The notes under the pieces: model-generated
What the model was told of the DNA's origin: nothing
What the model saw: the letters and a program-made list of their open reading frames with translations, nothing else
The model's database searches: none
NCBI GenBank assembly: GCA_009930425.1
Contig: RZYE01000002.1
Span: 1-59,924 of the forward strand
DNA length: 59,924 nt
From: Actinomycetota bacterium
Lineage (GTDB): Bacteria > Actinomycetota > Actinomycetes > Actinomycetales > Actinomycetaceae
Direction of reading: 5' to 3'
In this document: positions 33,048 to 41,210 of the stretch, piece after piece
Position numbering within the stretch: the stretch's first letter is position 1
Layout of the letters: the number at the start of each line of letters is the position of its first letter
Translations under genes and position numbers: made by a program

Positions 33048-35191
33048 CCATCCCGATCCTCGACCAGCGGCTCGAACGCCTGCTCGGCGACCGCACGGCC
33101 CGGGCGCTCGGTAAGCTCGGCCTCATCACCGTGGGCGACCTCGTGCGCCACTACCCCCGCCGCTACCAGGACCGTGGCCGGTTCACCCACCTCGGCGGTC
33201 TCCCGGTGGGCGACCACGTGACCGTGATGGCGCGGGTGCAGGACGTCACCCTGCGCACGATGCGATCGCGCCGCGGCGCGATCCTCAACGCCACCATCTC
33301 CGACGGCACGGATCAGCTCCTCCTGACCTTCTTCGCGAAGCATGAGGGTGCGCTCTCGGGCCACCGCCGGCGCCTCGCCACCGGCGCCGTCGGGCTCTTC
33401 ACCGGGACGGTGAAGGAGTACCGGGGCCAGCGCCAGCTCCTGCACCCCGACTTCGAGATGCTCGACGAGGAGGACGAGGACGCCGCCGCGATCGAGCGGC
33501 ACATGCGCCCGGTCCCGATCTACCCGGCATCCGCCTCGCTCCCCACGTGGAGCATCCGCCGTGCCGTCACCGCCGTCATGCGCGTCATCACGGACGAGGA
33601 CATCCCGGACCTCGTCCCGGCCTCGGTCCGCGCCCACGAGGGACTGCTGGGCGCAGCGGAGGCGCTGCGCCTCGTCCACTCTCCTGCCGGCGAGGACGAG
33701 TACGGCAGTGCGCGCCGCACGCTGCGGTTCGAGGAGGCCTTCGTCCTGCAGGCCACGCTCGTGCGGCGGCGCGAGCGGGTCCGTGCGCAGCACATCCGTC
33801 CCCGGGCCGGCACCTCATCAGGCGTCCTCGCAGCCTTCGACGCGGCCCTGCCCTTCACGCTCACCGCGGGCCAGAAAGACGTTGGACGCGAGATCGCGGC
33901 GGACCTGGCGAAGGAGAGCCCGATGCAGCGCCTCCTCCAGGGGGAGGTGGGCAGCGGCAAGACGGTGGTGGCGCTCCGCGCCATGCTGCAGGTGGTGGAC
34001 AGCGGCGGCCAGGCTGCCCTCCTCGCCCCCACCGAGGTCCTGGCACACCAGCACCACCGGTCGATCACGGCCCTCCTCGGCCCGCCCGCCATGGGCGGCC
34101 TCGCCGGCGAGGGCGGCACCCGCGTCGAACTGCTGACCGCGGCGCTCCCGGCACGGCAGCGCGCCCGGGTGCTCGGCGAGGTCGCCTCCGGGGAGGCCGG
34201 GATCGTCGTCGGGACCCACGCCCTGCTCTCCGAGGATGTCAGGTTCCACGACCTCGGCCTCGTCGTGGTGGACGAGCAGCACCGGTTCGGGGTCGAGCAG
34301 CGCGACGTCCTGCGCACCCGGGAGATGGCGCACTCCCTCGTCATGACCGCCACGCCGATCCCGCGCACCGTGGCGATGACCGTGTTCGGGGACCTCGAGG
34401 TCTCCACGCTCGCCGAGCTCCCGGCCGGCCGGCCCGAGGTCGAGACCTTCCTCGTGCCCCGGGAGAGGGAGGCGTGGATGCGCCGCGTGTGGCAACGGGT
34501 CGCCGAGGAGGTGGCGCAGGGAGGGCGCGCCTACGTGGTCTGCCCCCGCATCGACGCCGCGGACGCCCCGGAGGACGGTGCACTCGCCTCGGTGGTCGAC
34601 ACGGCGGCGGCCCTCGCCTCCGATCCGGTCCTCGCCGGCATCCCCATCGGCGTCCTGCACGGGCGCATGTCCACCGATGCCAAGGACCGCTCCATGGGGG
34701 ACTTCGCCACCGGGAGGACATCGCTCCTCGTCGCGACCACCGTGATCGAGGTGGGGGTGGACGTGCCCGAGGCCACGGTGATGGTCATCCTCGATGCCGA
34801 CCGGTTCGGGCTCTCGCAGCTCCACCAACTGCGCGGCCGCATCGGGCGGGGGACCCGGCCCGGGCTGTGCTTCGCAGTGAGCGCGCTGATCGCCGGGGAC
34901 ACCGGCCGGCGGCTCGAGGCGTTCCAGGGTTCCCGGGACGGTTTCGTGCTCGCCGAGACCGACCTGGCGCTGCGGCGGGAGGGCGACGTGCTGGGGGCGG
35001 CACAGTCAGGGACCTCCTCGTCGCTGGCGAACCTCCGCGTGCTCGCGGACAGGGACGTCATCGCACGGGCGCGCGCCCACGCCGTCGAACTGCTCGAGCA
35101 CGACCCCGGGCTCGTCACCATGCCCGGGCTCGCCGCCGCCGTCGACCGCATCGAGGCCTCCGGCCTCGGGGACTTCATCGAACGGAGCTGA
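33044..35191 (+). CDS. recG: ATP-dependent DNA helicase RecG
   Basis: RecG (715 aa) remodels stalled forks and branched DNA. The N-terminal wedge/OB domain includes ITVGDLVRHYPRRYQDR and DQLLLTFFAKHEGAL. Helicase motifs follow: LLQGEVGSGKTVVALRAML (Walker A), VVVDEQHRFGVEQRD (DEQH), MTATPIPRTVAMT and LHQLRGRIGRGTRPG. The start is the GTG overlapping the preceding stop (GTGA). It forms an operon with the FakA-like gene and rsmD. Confidence 0.96.
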   Translation: MTIPILDQRLERLLGDRTARALGKLGLITVGDLVRHYPRRYQDRGRFTHLGGLPVGDHVTVMARVQDVTLRTMRSRRGAILNATISDGTDQLLLTFFAKHEGALSGHRRRLATGAVGLFTGTVKEYRGQRQLLHPDFEMLDEEDEDAAAIERHMRPVPIYPASASLPTWSIRRAVTAVMRVITDEDIPDLVPASVRAHEGLLGAAEALRLVHSPAGEDEYGSARRTLRFEEAFVLQATLVRRRERVRAQHIRPRAGTSSGVLAAFDAALPFTLTAGQKDVGREIAADLAKESPMQRLLQGEVGSGKTVVALRAMLQVVDSGGQAALLAPTEVLAHQHHRSITALLGPPAMGGLAGEGGTRVELLTAALPARQRARVLGEVASGEAGIVVGTHALLSEDVRFHDLGLVVVDEQHRFGVEQRDVLRTREMAHSLVMTATPIPRTVAMTVFGDLEVSTLAELPAGRPEVETFLVPREREAWMRRVWQRVAEEVAQGGRAYVVCPRIDAADAPEDGALASVVDTAAALASDPVLAGIPIGVLHGRMSTDAKDRSMGDFATGRTSLLVATTVIEVGVDVPEATVMVILDADRFGLSQLHQLRGRIGRGTRPGLCFAVSALIAGDTGRRLEAFQGSRDGFVLAETDLALRREGDVLGAAQSGTSSSLANLRVLADRDVIARARAHAVELLEHDPGLVTMPGLAAAVDRIEASGLGDFIERS

Positions 35192-35192
35192 G

Positions 35193-35747
35193 ATGCGGAT
35201 CATCGCCGGGCGGTTCCGGGGCCAGCGCATCGACGCGCCCCCCTCGGGCACGCGACCCACCTCCGACCGGGTGCGCGAGGCCCTCTTCTCCGTGCTCACG
35301 GCACGCGGTGACCTCGAGGGGGCCGTGGTCCTCGACCTCTACGCCGGCTCCGGCGCGCTCGGCCTCGAGGCACTCAGCAGGGGAGCCGCTCGCCTGGTCG
35401 CGGTCGAGAGGTCCCGTGCCGCGGCCGCGGTGCTGCGGCGGAACGCGGCTCGCCTCGGCGTGCAGGTGGAGGTGCACACAATGCCCGTGGCAACCTTCCT
35501 GGCTCGCGACGCCCCGGCCGTCGCCGACCTCGTCCTGCTGGACCCGCCCTACGACCTCGAGGTGGTGGAGGCGGACCTCGACGCGCTGGTACGCGGTGGG
35601 TGGGTGGCGCCGGGAGGGACCGTCGTCGTCGAACGCTCGAGCCGGTCGCCCGCGCCCCGGTTCGCGGGGCCATGGGAGGCACCGACCGAGCGGCGCTACG
35701 GCGAGACCGCGCTGTGGCTTTCGCGCCACGCAGGTCCGGCGGACTAA
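35193..35747 (+). CDS. rsmD: 16S rRNA (guanine966-N2)-methyltransferase
   Basis: RsmD (184 aa) methylates G966 of 16S rRNA with SAM. The N-terminal MRIIAGRFRGQRIDAPPSGTRPTSDRVREALFS is characteristic, followed by the SAM-binding DLYAGSGALGLEALSRGA and catalytic DPPYDLE. The ATG is one base after the recG stop. Its TAA stop is part of the hexamer TAATCT that precedes coaD. Confidence 0.96.
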   Translation: MRIIAGRFRGQRIDAPPSGTRPTSDRVREALFSVLTARGDLEGAVVLDLYAGSGALGLEALSRGAARLVAVERSRAAAAVLRRNAARLGVQVEVHTMPVATFLARDAPAVADLVLLDPPYDLEVVEADLDALVRGGWVAPGGTVVVERSSRSPAPRFAGPWEAPTERRYGETALWLSRHAGPAD

Positions 35748-35750
35748 TCT
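35745..35750 (+). promoter_or_regulatory. Predicted -10 (TAATCT) of coaD containing the rsmD stop
   Basis: TAATCT begins with the rsmD stop codon and is followed by 7 bases and the coaD ATG, suggesting a leaderless coaD transcript. AGGGG directly before the ATG is too close for a normal ribosome site. Confidence 0.45.
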
Positions 35751-35757
35751 AGGGGCC

Positions 35758-36234
35758 ATGAGATCTCTGGCGGTGTGCCCCGGTTCGTTCGACCCGATCA
35801 CGTTCGGGCACGTGGATGTGGTCAAGCGTGCGCTGAGTCTCTTCGACGAGGTGATCGTCGCAGTGGCGAACAACGCGTCCAAGACGCACCTCCTCGACAG
35901 CGACCAACGCGTCATGCTCACGCGCCAGGCGCTCCAGGGCATCGAGGGCGTCAGCGTCGAACCCGTGACCGGCCTGCTCGCGGACTTCTGCACCGAGCGG
36001 GGTGCGCGGGCCATCGTCAAGGGACTGCGGGGTTCCGCGGACTTCGACGACGAGATGTCGATGAGCCTGCTCAACCGCCACCTCTCCGGGATCGAGACCG
36101 TCTTCATCATGGGAGACCCGTCCCTGAACCACGTCTCCTCGTCCATGGTGAAGGAGATCGCGCGCTACGGGGGTGACGTCACGGGGCTGGTACCGGAGGC
36201 GGTGGCCCGCAGCCTGATGCGTTCGAAGGGGTGA
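35758..36234 (+). CDS. coaD: Phosphopantetheine adenylyltransferase
   Basis: CoaD (158 aa) converts 4'-phosphopantetheine and ATP to dephospho-CoA. The nucleotidyltransferase signature is CPGSFDPITFGHVDVVKRA; KGLRGSADFDDEM and VSSSMVKEIARYGGDV are family segments. The track ORF of 895 codons is a fusion with a recG shadow frame; the start at 35758 gives normal length. It is followed by an overlapping GTG start of the coiled-coil gene. Confidence 0.96.
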   Translation: MRSLAVCPGSFDPITFGHVDVVKRALSLFDEVIVAVANNASKTHLLDSDQRVMLTRQALQGIEGVSVEPVTGLLADFCTERGARAIVKGLRGSADFDDEMSMSLLNRHLSGIETVFIMGDPSLNHVSSSMVKEIARYGGDVTGLVPEAVARSLMRSKG

Positions 36235-36728
36235 ACGAGGTGGTCGACCACACGCCGAAGGGAGAGTCCCTCCTCGCGATCATGGAGGAGCTCGCGCACC
36301 TGTTGCGCACCGCCCGGCCGATGCCCATGAGCGCCTCCGTCCTCGTGAACCGGGCGGAGGTCCTCGATCTCCTGGAGGCCGCGCGCGCGGTCGTGCCGGA
36401 GCAGGTCGCGGAGGCGGACCAGATCGTTGCCGGTGCCCGTGGAGTCGTCCAGCGCGCCGAGGAGGACGCCGCCGCCACCATCGCCGCGGCCGAGGAGCGC
36501 GCTCGCGGGCTCGTGGAACAGGAGAGCCTCGTCCAGGCTGCCAGGGCGAGAGCCGCGGAGATCGTCGCCGCGGCAGAGGAGGAGGCACGGGCACTGACCG
36601 ACAACGCCAACGACTACTGCGACCGCCAACTCGCCCAGCTCGAGATCGAGCTCGGCCAGATCGGGAAGCAGGTCAAGGCAGGACGAGCGGTGATCCAGGC
36701 GCGGCTCACGCCCCGGGACGAGACATGA
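36231..36728 (+). CDS. Coiled-coil protein (DivIVA/ATP-synthase b-like), function unknown
   Basis: The 165 aa protein has a short globular start and a long, charged, Ala/Glu-rich helix (~residues 50-155; for example AEEDAAATIAAAEERARGLVEQE) that should form a coiled coil. Proteins like this are found between coaD and the DUF177 gene in actinobacteria and are often annotated as DivIVA-like or cell-division initiation proteins; no DivIVA N-terminal signature is visible, so this name is uncertain. The GTG start overlaps the coaD stop, and its end overlaps the yceD ATG, so it belongs to one coupled operon. Confidence 0.78.
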   Translation: MNEVVDHTPKGESLLAIMEELAHLLRTARPMPMSASVLVNRAEVLDLLEAARAVVPEQVAEADQIVAGARGVVQRAEEDAAATIAAAEERARGLVEQESLVQAARARAAEIVAAAEEEARALTDNANDYCDRQLAQLEIELGQIGKQVKAGRAVIQARLTPRDET

Positions 36729-37273
36729 CCAGGCACCCGCTCGTGGTCGGGATCCACGACCTGACGCGCCGTCCCGGGAACCGGCAGGACCTCGTCCTCG
36801 ACCTGCCCGCGCCACCGGATCTCGGTACCGCCGTGATCGGGGTGAAGCCCGGCAGTGACGTGCACCTCGTCCTCGTCCTCGAGTCGGTGGCGGACGGCGT
36901 GCTCGTGTCGGGTACGGCCGCGGTCCTCCTGGAAGGGGAGTGCGTGCGCTGCCTGGAGACGGTGCGCACCGAGGCGGAGGTCCCCCTCTCGGAGCTGTAC
37001 CTCTACCCGGAGGCGCTCGCCCGCGCCGCTGACGACGGCGACGAGGAGGCAGTCGAGATGCTGCACACCGACGGGGAGACCCTCGACCTCGAGCCGATGC
37101 TGCGGGACGCCGTCGTGACGTCGCTGCCCTTCAGGCCGCTCTGCTCCGCGGACTGCCCCGGATTGTGCCCGACGTGTGGGATCCCGCTCCGCGACGCCGA
37201 ACCGGGACACTCCCACGAGACCATCGACCCCCGGTTCAAGGTGCTCGAGGGCTGGCAGGGGAACGGAGAGTGA
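36725..37273 (+). CDS. yceD: YceD/DUF177 family protein
   Basis: This 182 aa protein of the DUF177 family is linked in bacteria to ribosomal protein L32 and 23S rRNA maturation. The cysteine motifs ECVRCLE and [14 protein letters not shown] are family features and probably bind zinc. Usually rpmF (L32) follows directly; here the next gene is rnc with a start overlapping the stop, so rpmF is missing from its normal place. Function is not settled. Confidence 0.88.
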   Translation: MTRHPLVVGIHDLTRRPGNRQDLVLDLPAPPDLGTAVIGVKPGSDVHLVLVLESVADGVLVSGTAAVLLEGECVRCLETVRTEAEVPLSELYLYPEALARAADDGDEEAVEMLHTDGETLDLEPMLRDAVVTSLPFRPLCSADCPGLCPTCGIPLRDAEPGHSHETIDPRFKVLEGWQGNGE

Positions 37274-37995
37274 ACCGGTCCCGGGTGGAGGACGAGCCGG
37301 CACGCACCGACCTGGACACGCTCCTCGGGCGTCTCGGCCTGTCGATCGAACGATCGCAGCTCGAACGCGCCCTCACCCATCGTTCCTACGCCCACGAGGC
37401 CGGCGGGATCCCGACCAACGAACGGCTCGAGTTCCTCGGGGATGCGGTGCTGGGCGTGGTGGTCACCGAGTACCTCTACCGGCTCCACCCCGACGTCACC
37501 GAGGGTGAGCTCGCGAAGATGCGTGCCGCGACCGTCTCGCAACGCGCGCTGGCCGAGGTCGCCCGCACCCTCGGGCTCGGCGACTACATCCTCCTCGGCC
37601 GTGGGGAGCTCGTCACCCATGGCCGCGACAAGGACTCGATCCTCTCGGACACGCTCGAGGCGATCATCGGGGCCGCCTACCTCGAGAACGGGCTGGAGCC
37701 CACCAGGACCATGGTGGAGCAGCTGTGCGCACCCCTGCTCACCCACGCCGCACGGCTCTCCGCGGGCCTCGACTGGAAGACCTCCCTGCAGGAGCTGGCC
37801 GGCGTCCACGGGCTGCCCGCCCCGGTCTACCAGGTCGAGGGGAGCGGCCCGGACCACGACCGCACGTTCACGGCCTCCGCCACGGTTGGGCCGTTCGTCG
37901 GATCCGGCACCGGCTCGTCCAAGAAGGTGGCCGAGCACGGGGCCGCCGAGGCGGTGTTCGAGATGATCACCGGGGCGTTCGGCTCCGATGCCTGA
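37270..37995 (+). CDS. rnc: Ribonuclease III
   Basis: RNase III (241 aa) cuts double-stranded RNA, including the 30S rRNA precursor. The catalytic signature [16 protein letters not shown] and the second acidic cluster [16 protein letters not shown] are intact, followed by a C-terminal dsRNA-binding domain ending in [20 protein letters not shown]. The GTG start overlaps the yceD stop (GTGA). Its last codons overlap mutM by 8 bp. Confidence 0.97.
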   Translation: MNRSRVEDEPARTDLDTLLGRLGLSIERSQLERALTHRSYAHEAGGIPTNERLEFLGDAVLGVVVTEYLYRLHPDVTEGELAKMRAATVSQRALAEVARTLGLGDYILLGRGELVTHGRDKDSILSDTLEAIIGAAYLENGLEPTRTMVEQLCAPLLTHAARLSAGLDWKTSLQELAGVHGLPAPVYQVEGSGPDHDRTFTASATVGPFVGSGTGSSKKVAEHGAAEAVFEMITGAFGSDA

Positions 37996-38896
37996 GCTTC
38001 CCGAGGTGGAGACGATCCGCCTGGGCCTCGAGCGACACGTGCTCGGCAAGCGGGTGGAGGAGGTGGTCATCCACTCGGCGCGAGCGGTCCGCAAGCTGGC
38101 CGATCCCGCGGCGCTCGAGGACGACTTCTCGGGCCGACGGATCGAGGAGGTGGCCCGGCGGGGCAAGTTCCTCTGGTTCGCGCTGGGTGGGGCGCCCACC
38201 GCGTTCGTCGTCCACCTGGGCATGTCCGGCCAGCTCCTCGTGCACGACACGGCTCCGCGTGAACTGCCGCGGCACACCGCGGTGACGGTCGTGCTCGACG
38301 GCGGTGCCATCCTCTTCGTCGACCAGCGCACCTTCGGGTACGTCCACTCCTCCCCGCTCGTGGAGACCCCGGACGGCCTGCCCGCCGGCACCGGTACCCG
38401 CCTGTCCGCGCTGCCGGCGCTCGCCTCCCACATCGCGCGCGACCCGCTCGACCCTCACCTCGACCTCGACGCCGTCGTGGCGCGGATGGGCCGCACCTCC
38501 AGTGCGATCAAGCGCGTCCTCCTCGACCAGCGGTACGTCTCCGGGATCGGCAACATCTACGCCGACGAGACGCTCTGGCACGCCCGGGTCCACCCTGCGA
38601 CGTCGGCGAACCAGCTGTCGCCCGAGGACCTCGGGCGCGTGGTCCGCACCGCCGCGGAGGTCATGGGCGCCGCGGTGCGGCTGGGTGGCACGAGCTTCGA
38701 CGCGATGTACGTGAACGCGGAGGGCCAGTCCGGCTACTTCGCGCGCGAACTGCGGGCCTACGGGCGCACCGGGGGGCCCTGTGCCCGGTGTTCCACGCCG
38801 CTCATCCGCCAGGTGCTGGGCGGACGGTCCACCCATCTCTGCCCGCGGTGCCAGATTTCGGAACAGCGCGCGCAGTGGATAGGCTCTGGACCGTGA
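37988..38896 (+). CDS. mutM: Formamidopyrimidine-DNA glycosylase
   Basis: MutM/Fpg (302 aa) removes 8-oxoguanine and nicks the strand. It begins [11 protein letters not shown] with Pro2 and Glu3 catalytic. [19 protein letters not shown] and a C-terminal zinc finger ([11 protein letters not shown] with a second CPRC pair) complete it. It overlaps rnc by 8 bp. The devR promoter lies within its last 40 bases. Confidence 0.96.
   Translation: MPELPEVETIRLGLERHVLGKRVEEVVIHSARAVRKLADPAALEDDFSGRRIEEVARRGKFLWFALGGAPTAFVVHLGMSGQLLVHDTAPRELPRHTAVTVVLDGGAILFVDQRTFGYVHSSPLVETPDGLPAGTGTRLSALPALASHIARDPLDPHLDLDAVVARMGRTSSAIKRVLLDQRYVSGIGNIYADETLWHARVHPATSANQLSPEDLGRVVRTAAEVMGAAVRLGGTSFDAMYVNAEGQSGYFARELRAYGRTGGPCARCSTPLIRQVLGGRSTHLCPRCQISEQRAQWIGSGP
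38857..38885 (+). promoter_or_regulatory. Predicted promoter of devR inside the end of mutM
   Basis: TTCGGA, a 17-base spacer and TAGGCT end 7 bases before the devR GTG. This would give the regulator its own leaderless transcript despite the overlap with mutM. Confidence 0.5.
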
Positions 38897-39546
38897 GCAC
38901 CCCTGACGAGAAGACTCGCGAGATCCGCGTGATGATCGTGGACGACCACGAGATCGTCCGCCGCGGGATTGCCGAGATCGTTGACCGGTCCGACGGCCTC
39001 GTCGTCGTCGCCGAGGCGGGCAGCGTGGCGGAGGCGCTGCGTCGCGCCGAACTCGTGCGGCCCGAGGTCGTCCTCATCGACCTCCAGCTCCCGGATGGCA
39101 CGGGGATCGACATCATCACTGCGCTCCGCGGCTCGCTGCCGCAGACACATCCCGTCGTCCTCACCTCGTTCGACGACGACGACGCCCTCTCCGAAGCCCT
39201 GCGGGCGGGCGCCAAGGCGTTCCTGCTGAAGACGGTGCGCGGGGCGGAGATCGCCGACGTGATCAAGGCGGTGGCGTCGGGCCGCACCCTGCTCGACGAC
39301 CGCACGGTGACCCGCCGCCGTGCCGACCACGCGGACCCGACCGCCCACCTGACGCCGTCCGAGCGGCGCGTGTTGGAACTGATCGGGGACGGGCTGTCCA
39401 ACAGGGAGATCGGCGACCGTCTCGGAGTGGCGGAGAAGACGGTGAAGAACCACATCACGTCCCTGCTCGCCAAGATGGGCCTCCAGCGGCGCACCCAGGC
39501 CGCCGCGTGGGTGGCAGGCCAGAGGGCTTCCTCCTGGCGCCAGTGA
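38893..39546 (+). CDS. DevR/DosR-like NarL-family response regulator
   Basis: This 217 aa regulator has a receiver domain (VMIVDDHEIVRRG; phospho-acceptor Asp63 in LIDLQLPDGTGID) and a LuxR-type helix-turn-helix (~150-210). It resembles mycobacterial DevR closely: EAGSVAEA, LPDGTGI, LTSF, and the recognition helix AEKTVKNHITSLLAKMGLQR, which keeps the Lys, Lys and Asn (~182, 185, 186) equivalent to the DNA-contacting residues of DevR. It is convergent, at 17 bp, with the kinase that ends the cyd operon, its probable partner. The GTG start overlaps the mutM stop. Expected targets carry GGGAC-N4-GTCCC boxes, one of which lies upstream of cydA. Confidence 0.9.
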   Translation: MSTPDEKTREIRVMIVDDHEIVRRGIAEIVDRSDGLVVVAEAGSVAEALRRAELVRPEVVLIDLQLPDGTGIDIITALRGSLPQTHPVVLTSFDDDDALSEALRAGAKAFLLKTVRGAEIADVIKAVASGRTLLDDRTVTRRRADHADPTAHLTPSERRVLELIGDGLSNREIGDRLGVAEKTVKNHITSLLAKMGLQRRTQAAAWVAGQRASSWRQ

Positions 39547-39563
39547 CGTGAACGGGGCTCCCG

Positions 39564-41210
39564 TCAGGCGAGCGGCACCTGCCACTCCAGCCGGCTGCCG
39601 TGCCCCCGCCCGGGAGTGTCCACGCTGAACGTCCCCCGGTGGCGCCGCGCCCTCACCGCGAGGTTCGCGAGCCCGGAGCGGCGGGTCCGGCCCGGGTCCA
39701 CGCCGATCCCGTCGTCCTCCACGACCACCGTCACGTCGCCGTCCGGGCCCTCCCCGCGGACGTCGACCCTGACCTGCACGCTGGACGAGTGGGCGTGGCG
39801 TGCGGCATTCGACAGTCCCTCCCGGACCACGGCGACGACGTCGTCCGCGATGTCCGGGTCGACCCGAGCATCGACCTGGTCGACGAGGGGGTCGTCGGTG
39901 TCGCTGCCCACGGCGTGGTCGTCCACGCGGATGATGAGCGACGGGGCGAAGCCGAGCGCCGTCCGACCGATCGAGGCCTCCCGGCGGAGCCGTTCGACGA
40001 GGTAGACCGCCTCGTCCGGTTCGCGCAGCGAATGGACGATGGCCCTGATCTGGCGTACGGACTCATCGACGGAGGTCAACGAGCGCTCCAGGATCGAGGC
40101 GAGGTCCGCGTGCCCCTCCTCCAGCAGTCGGGAACGGGCCCCGTGCAGCTGCATGCCGGTGGCGAAGAGCTGCTGGATGGCGAGGTCGTGCAGGTCGCGC
40201 CCGATGCGCTGCCGCTCGGCGAGCAGGGCCGCAACGTCCTCGGCGTGGCGGGCCGCCGCGAGCTCGAGTCCGAGTGCCGCCTGCTTCGCCAGCCCCTCCG
40301 CCATGGTCAGGTCGGAGGACTCGAACTCCGGCCTGCCCTCCTTCCGGAGGAGGAGGATCACGCCGAGGCCCGTCCCGCGGACCATCATCGGCGCGTACAT
40401 GGCGGGCCCGAAGGGGCGCAATTGGGGCACGCGCATCGGGTTGGCCTGTGCGAGCGAGTCGACGATGACGCCGACTCCCTCCCGCAGCACCGTCAGGGCG
40501 CGGCCCGCGGGGGGGAACTCGACGCCGATCAGGGCGGGGGCGAGCTCGCCATCCGCGATCTCGCAGGCCCAGGTCTCGCCGATCGAGGGCAGCACGATGA
40601 GGCAGGTGTCGGCGTCCGCCACCTCCCGCACCTCGTGCGCGATCATCTGGAGGGCCTCCTCCTCGTCGGTGCCCTCCAGCAGCATCGTGGTGATCCGCTG
40701 GCTCACCGCCAGCCAGCGCTCACGGGCCCGGGACTCGCCGTAGATCCGGGAGTTCGCGATCGCGACGCCCGCTGCCTTGGCCAGCAGTCCCACCTCGGTG
40801 ACGTCAGCCTCCCCGAAGCCGCCCTCCTTGTCGGCGAGGTAGATCCGCCCGAACACCTGCTCGTTGATGCGCAGCGGCATGCCGAGGAAGGTCCCCATCG
40901 GTGGGTGGCCCTCGGGCCACCCACCGAAGCTGGGGTGGGCGGTCACGTCGTCGAGCACGAGGGCGCCCTCCGGCGGGATCTCGCCGAGCACGCCCGTGCC
41001 GCGTGGCGGGTGGCCCAGGATGCGTTCCGTCTCCGCGCTGACGCCGTGGTGGACGAATACGACCGTCCTGCCGAGGTGGTCCAGTACTCCGAGTGCGGCG
41101 TAGCGCGCCCCCGTGAGCTCCGCGGCGGCATCGACGAAGTCCTTCAGGACGTCCGGCAGGTCCAACTGGCTCGTGAGCTCGAGCGCGACGCCCAGCAACC
41201 GTTCGTTCAT
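39564..41210 (-). CDS. DevS/DosS-like GAF-domain sensor histidine kinase
   Basis: The 548 aa cytoplasmic kinase has two GAF domains (~15-155 and ~170-320), a HisKA_3 dimerisation domain with phospho-His341 (GRDLHDLAIQQLF) and an ATPase domain (REGLSNAARHAHSSSV, DDGIGVDPG). The first GAF contains GHPPMGTFLGMPLRI with His102, aligning with the His before PPM that binds heme in mycobacterial DosS/DosT; heme-based sensing of O2, NO or CO is therefore likely. It overlaps cydC by an ATGA junction and is the last gene of the cyd operon. The 1,086-codon track ORF is a read-through of the cydC shadow. Confidence 0.9.
   Translation of the reverse strand: MNERLLGVALELTSQLDLPDVLKDFVDAAAELTGARYAALGVLDHLGRTVVFVHHGVSAETERILGHPPRGTGVLGEIPPEGALVLDDVTAHPSFGGWPEGHPPMGTFLGMPLRINEQVFGRIYLADKEGGFGEADVTEVGLLAKAAGVAIANSRIYGESRARERWLAVSQRITTMLLEGTDEEEALQMIAHEVREVADADTCLIVLPSIGETWACEIADGELAPALIGVEFPPAGRALTVLREGVGVIVDSLAQANPMRVPQLRPFGPAMYAPMMVRGTGLGVILLLRKEGRPEFESSDLTMAEGLAKQAALGLELAAARHAEDVAALLAERQRIGRDLHDLAIQQLFATGMQLHGARSRLLEEGHADLASILERSLTSVDESVRQIRAIVHSLREPDEAVYLVERLRREASIGRTALGFAPSLIIRVDDHAVGSDTDDPLVDQVDARVDPDIADDVVAVVREGLSNAARHAHSSSVQVRVDVRGEGPDGDVTVVVEDDGIGVDPGRTRRSGLANLAVRARRHRGTFSVDTPGRGHGSRLEWQVPLA

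Noticed and set aside
33547-36234. 895-codon ORF ending with CoaD
   Set aside because: The first ~740 codons are a shadow of recG and rsmD; CoaD begins at 35758 and has normal length.
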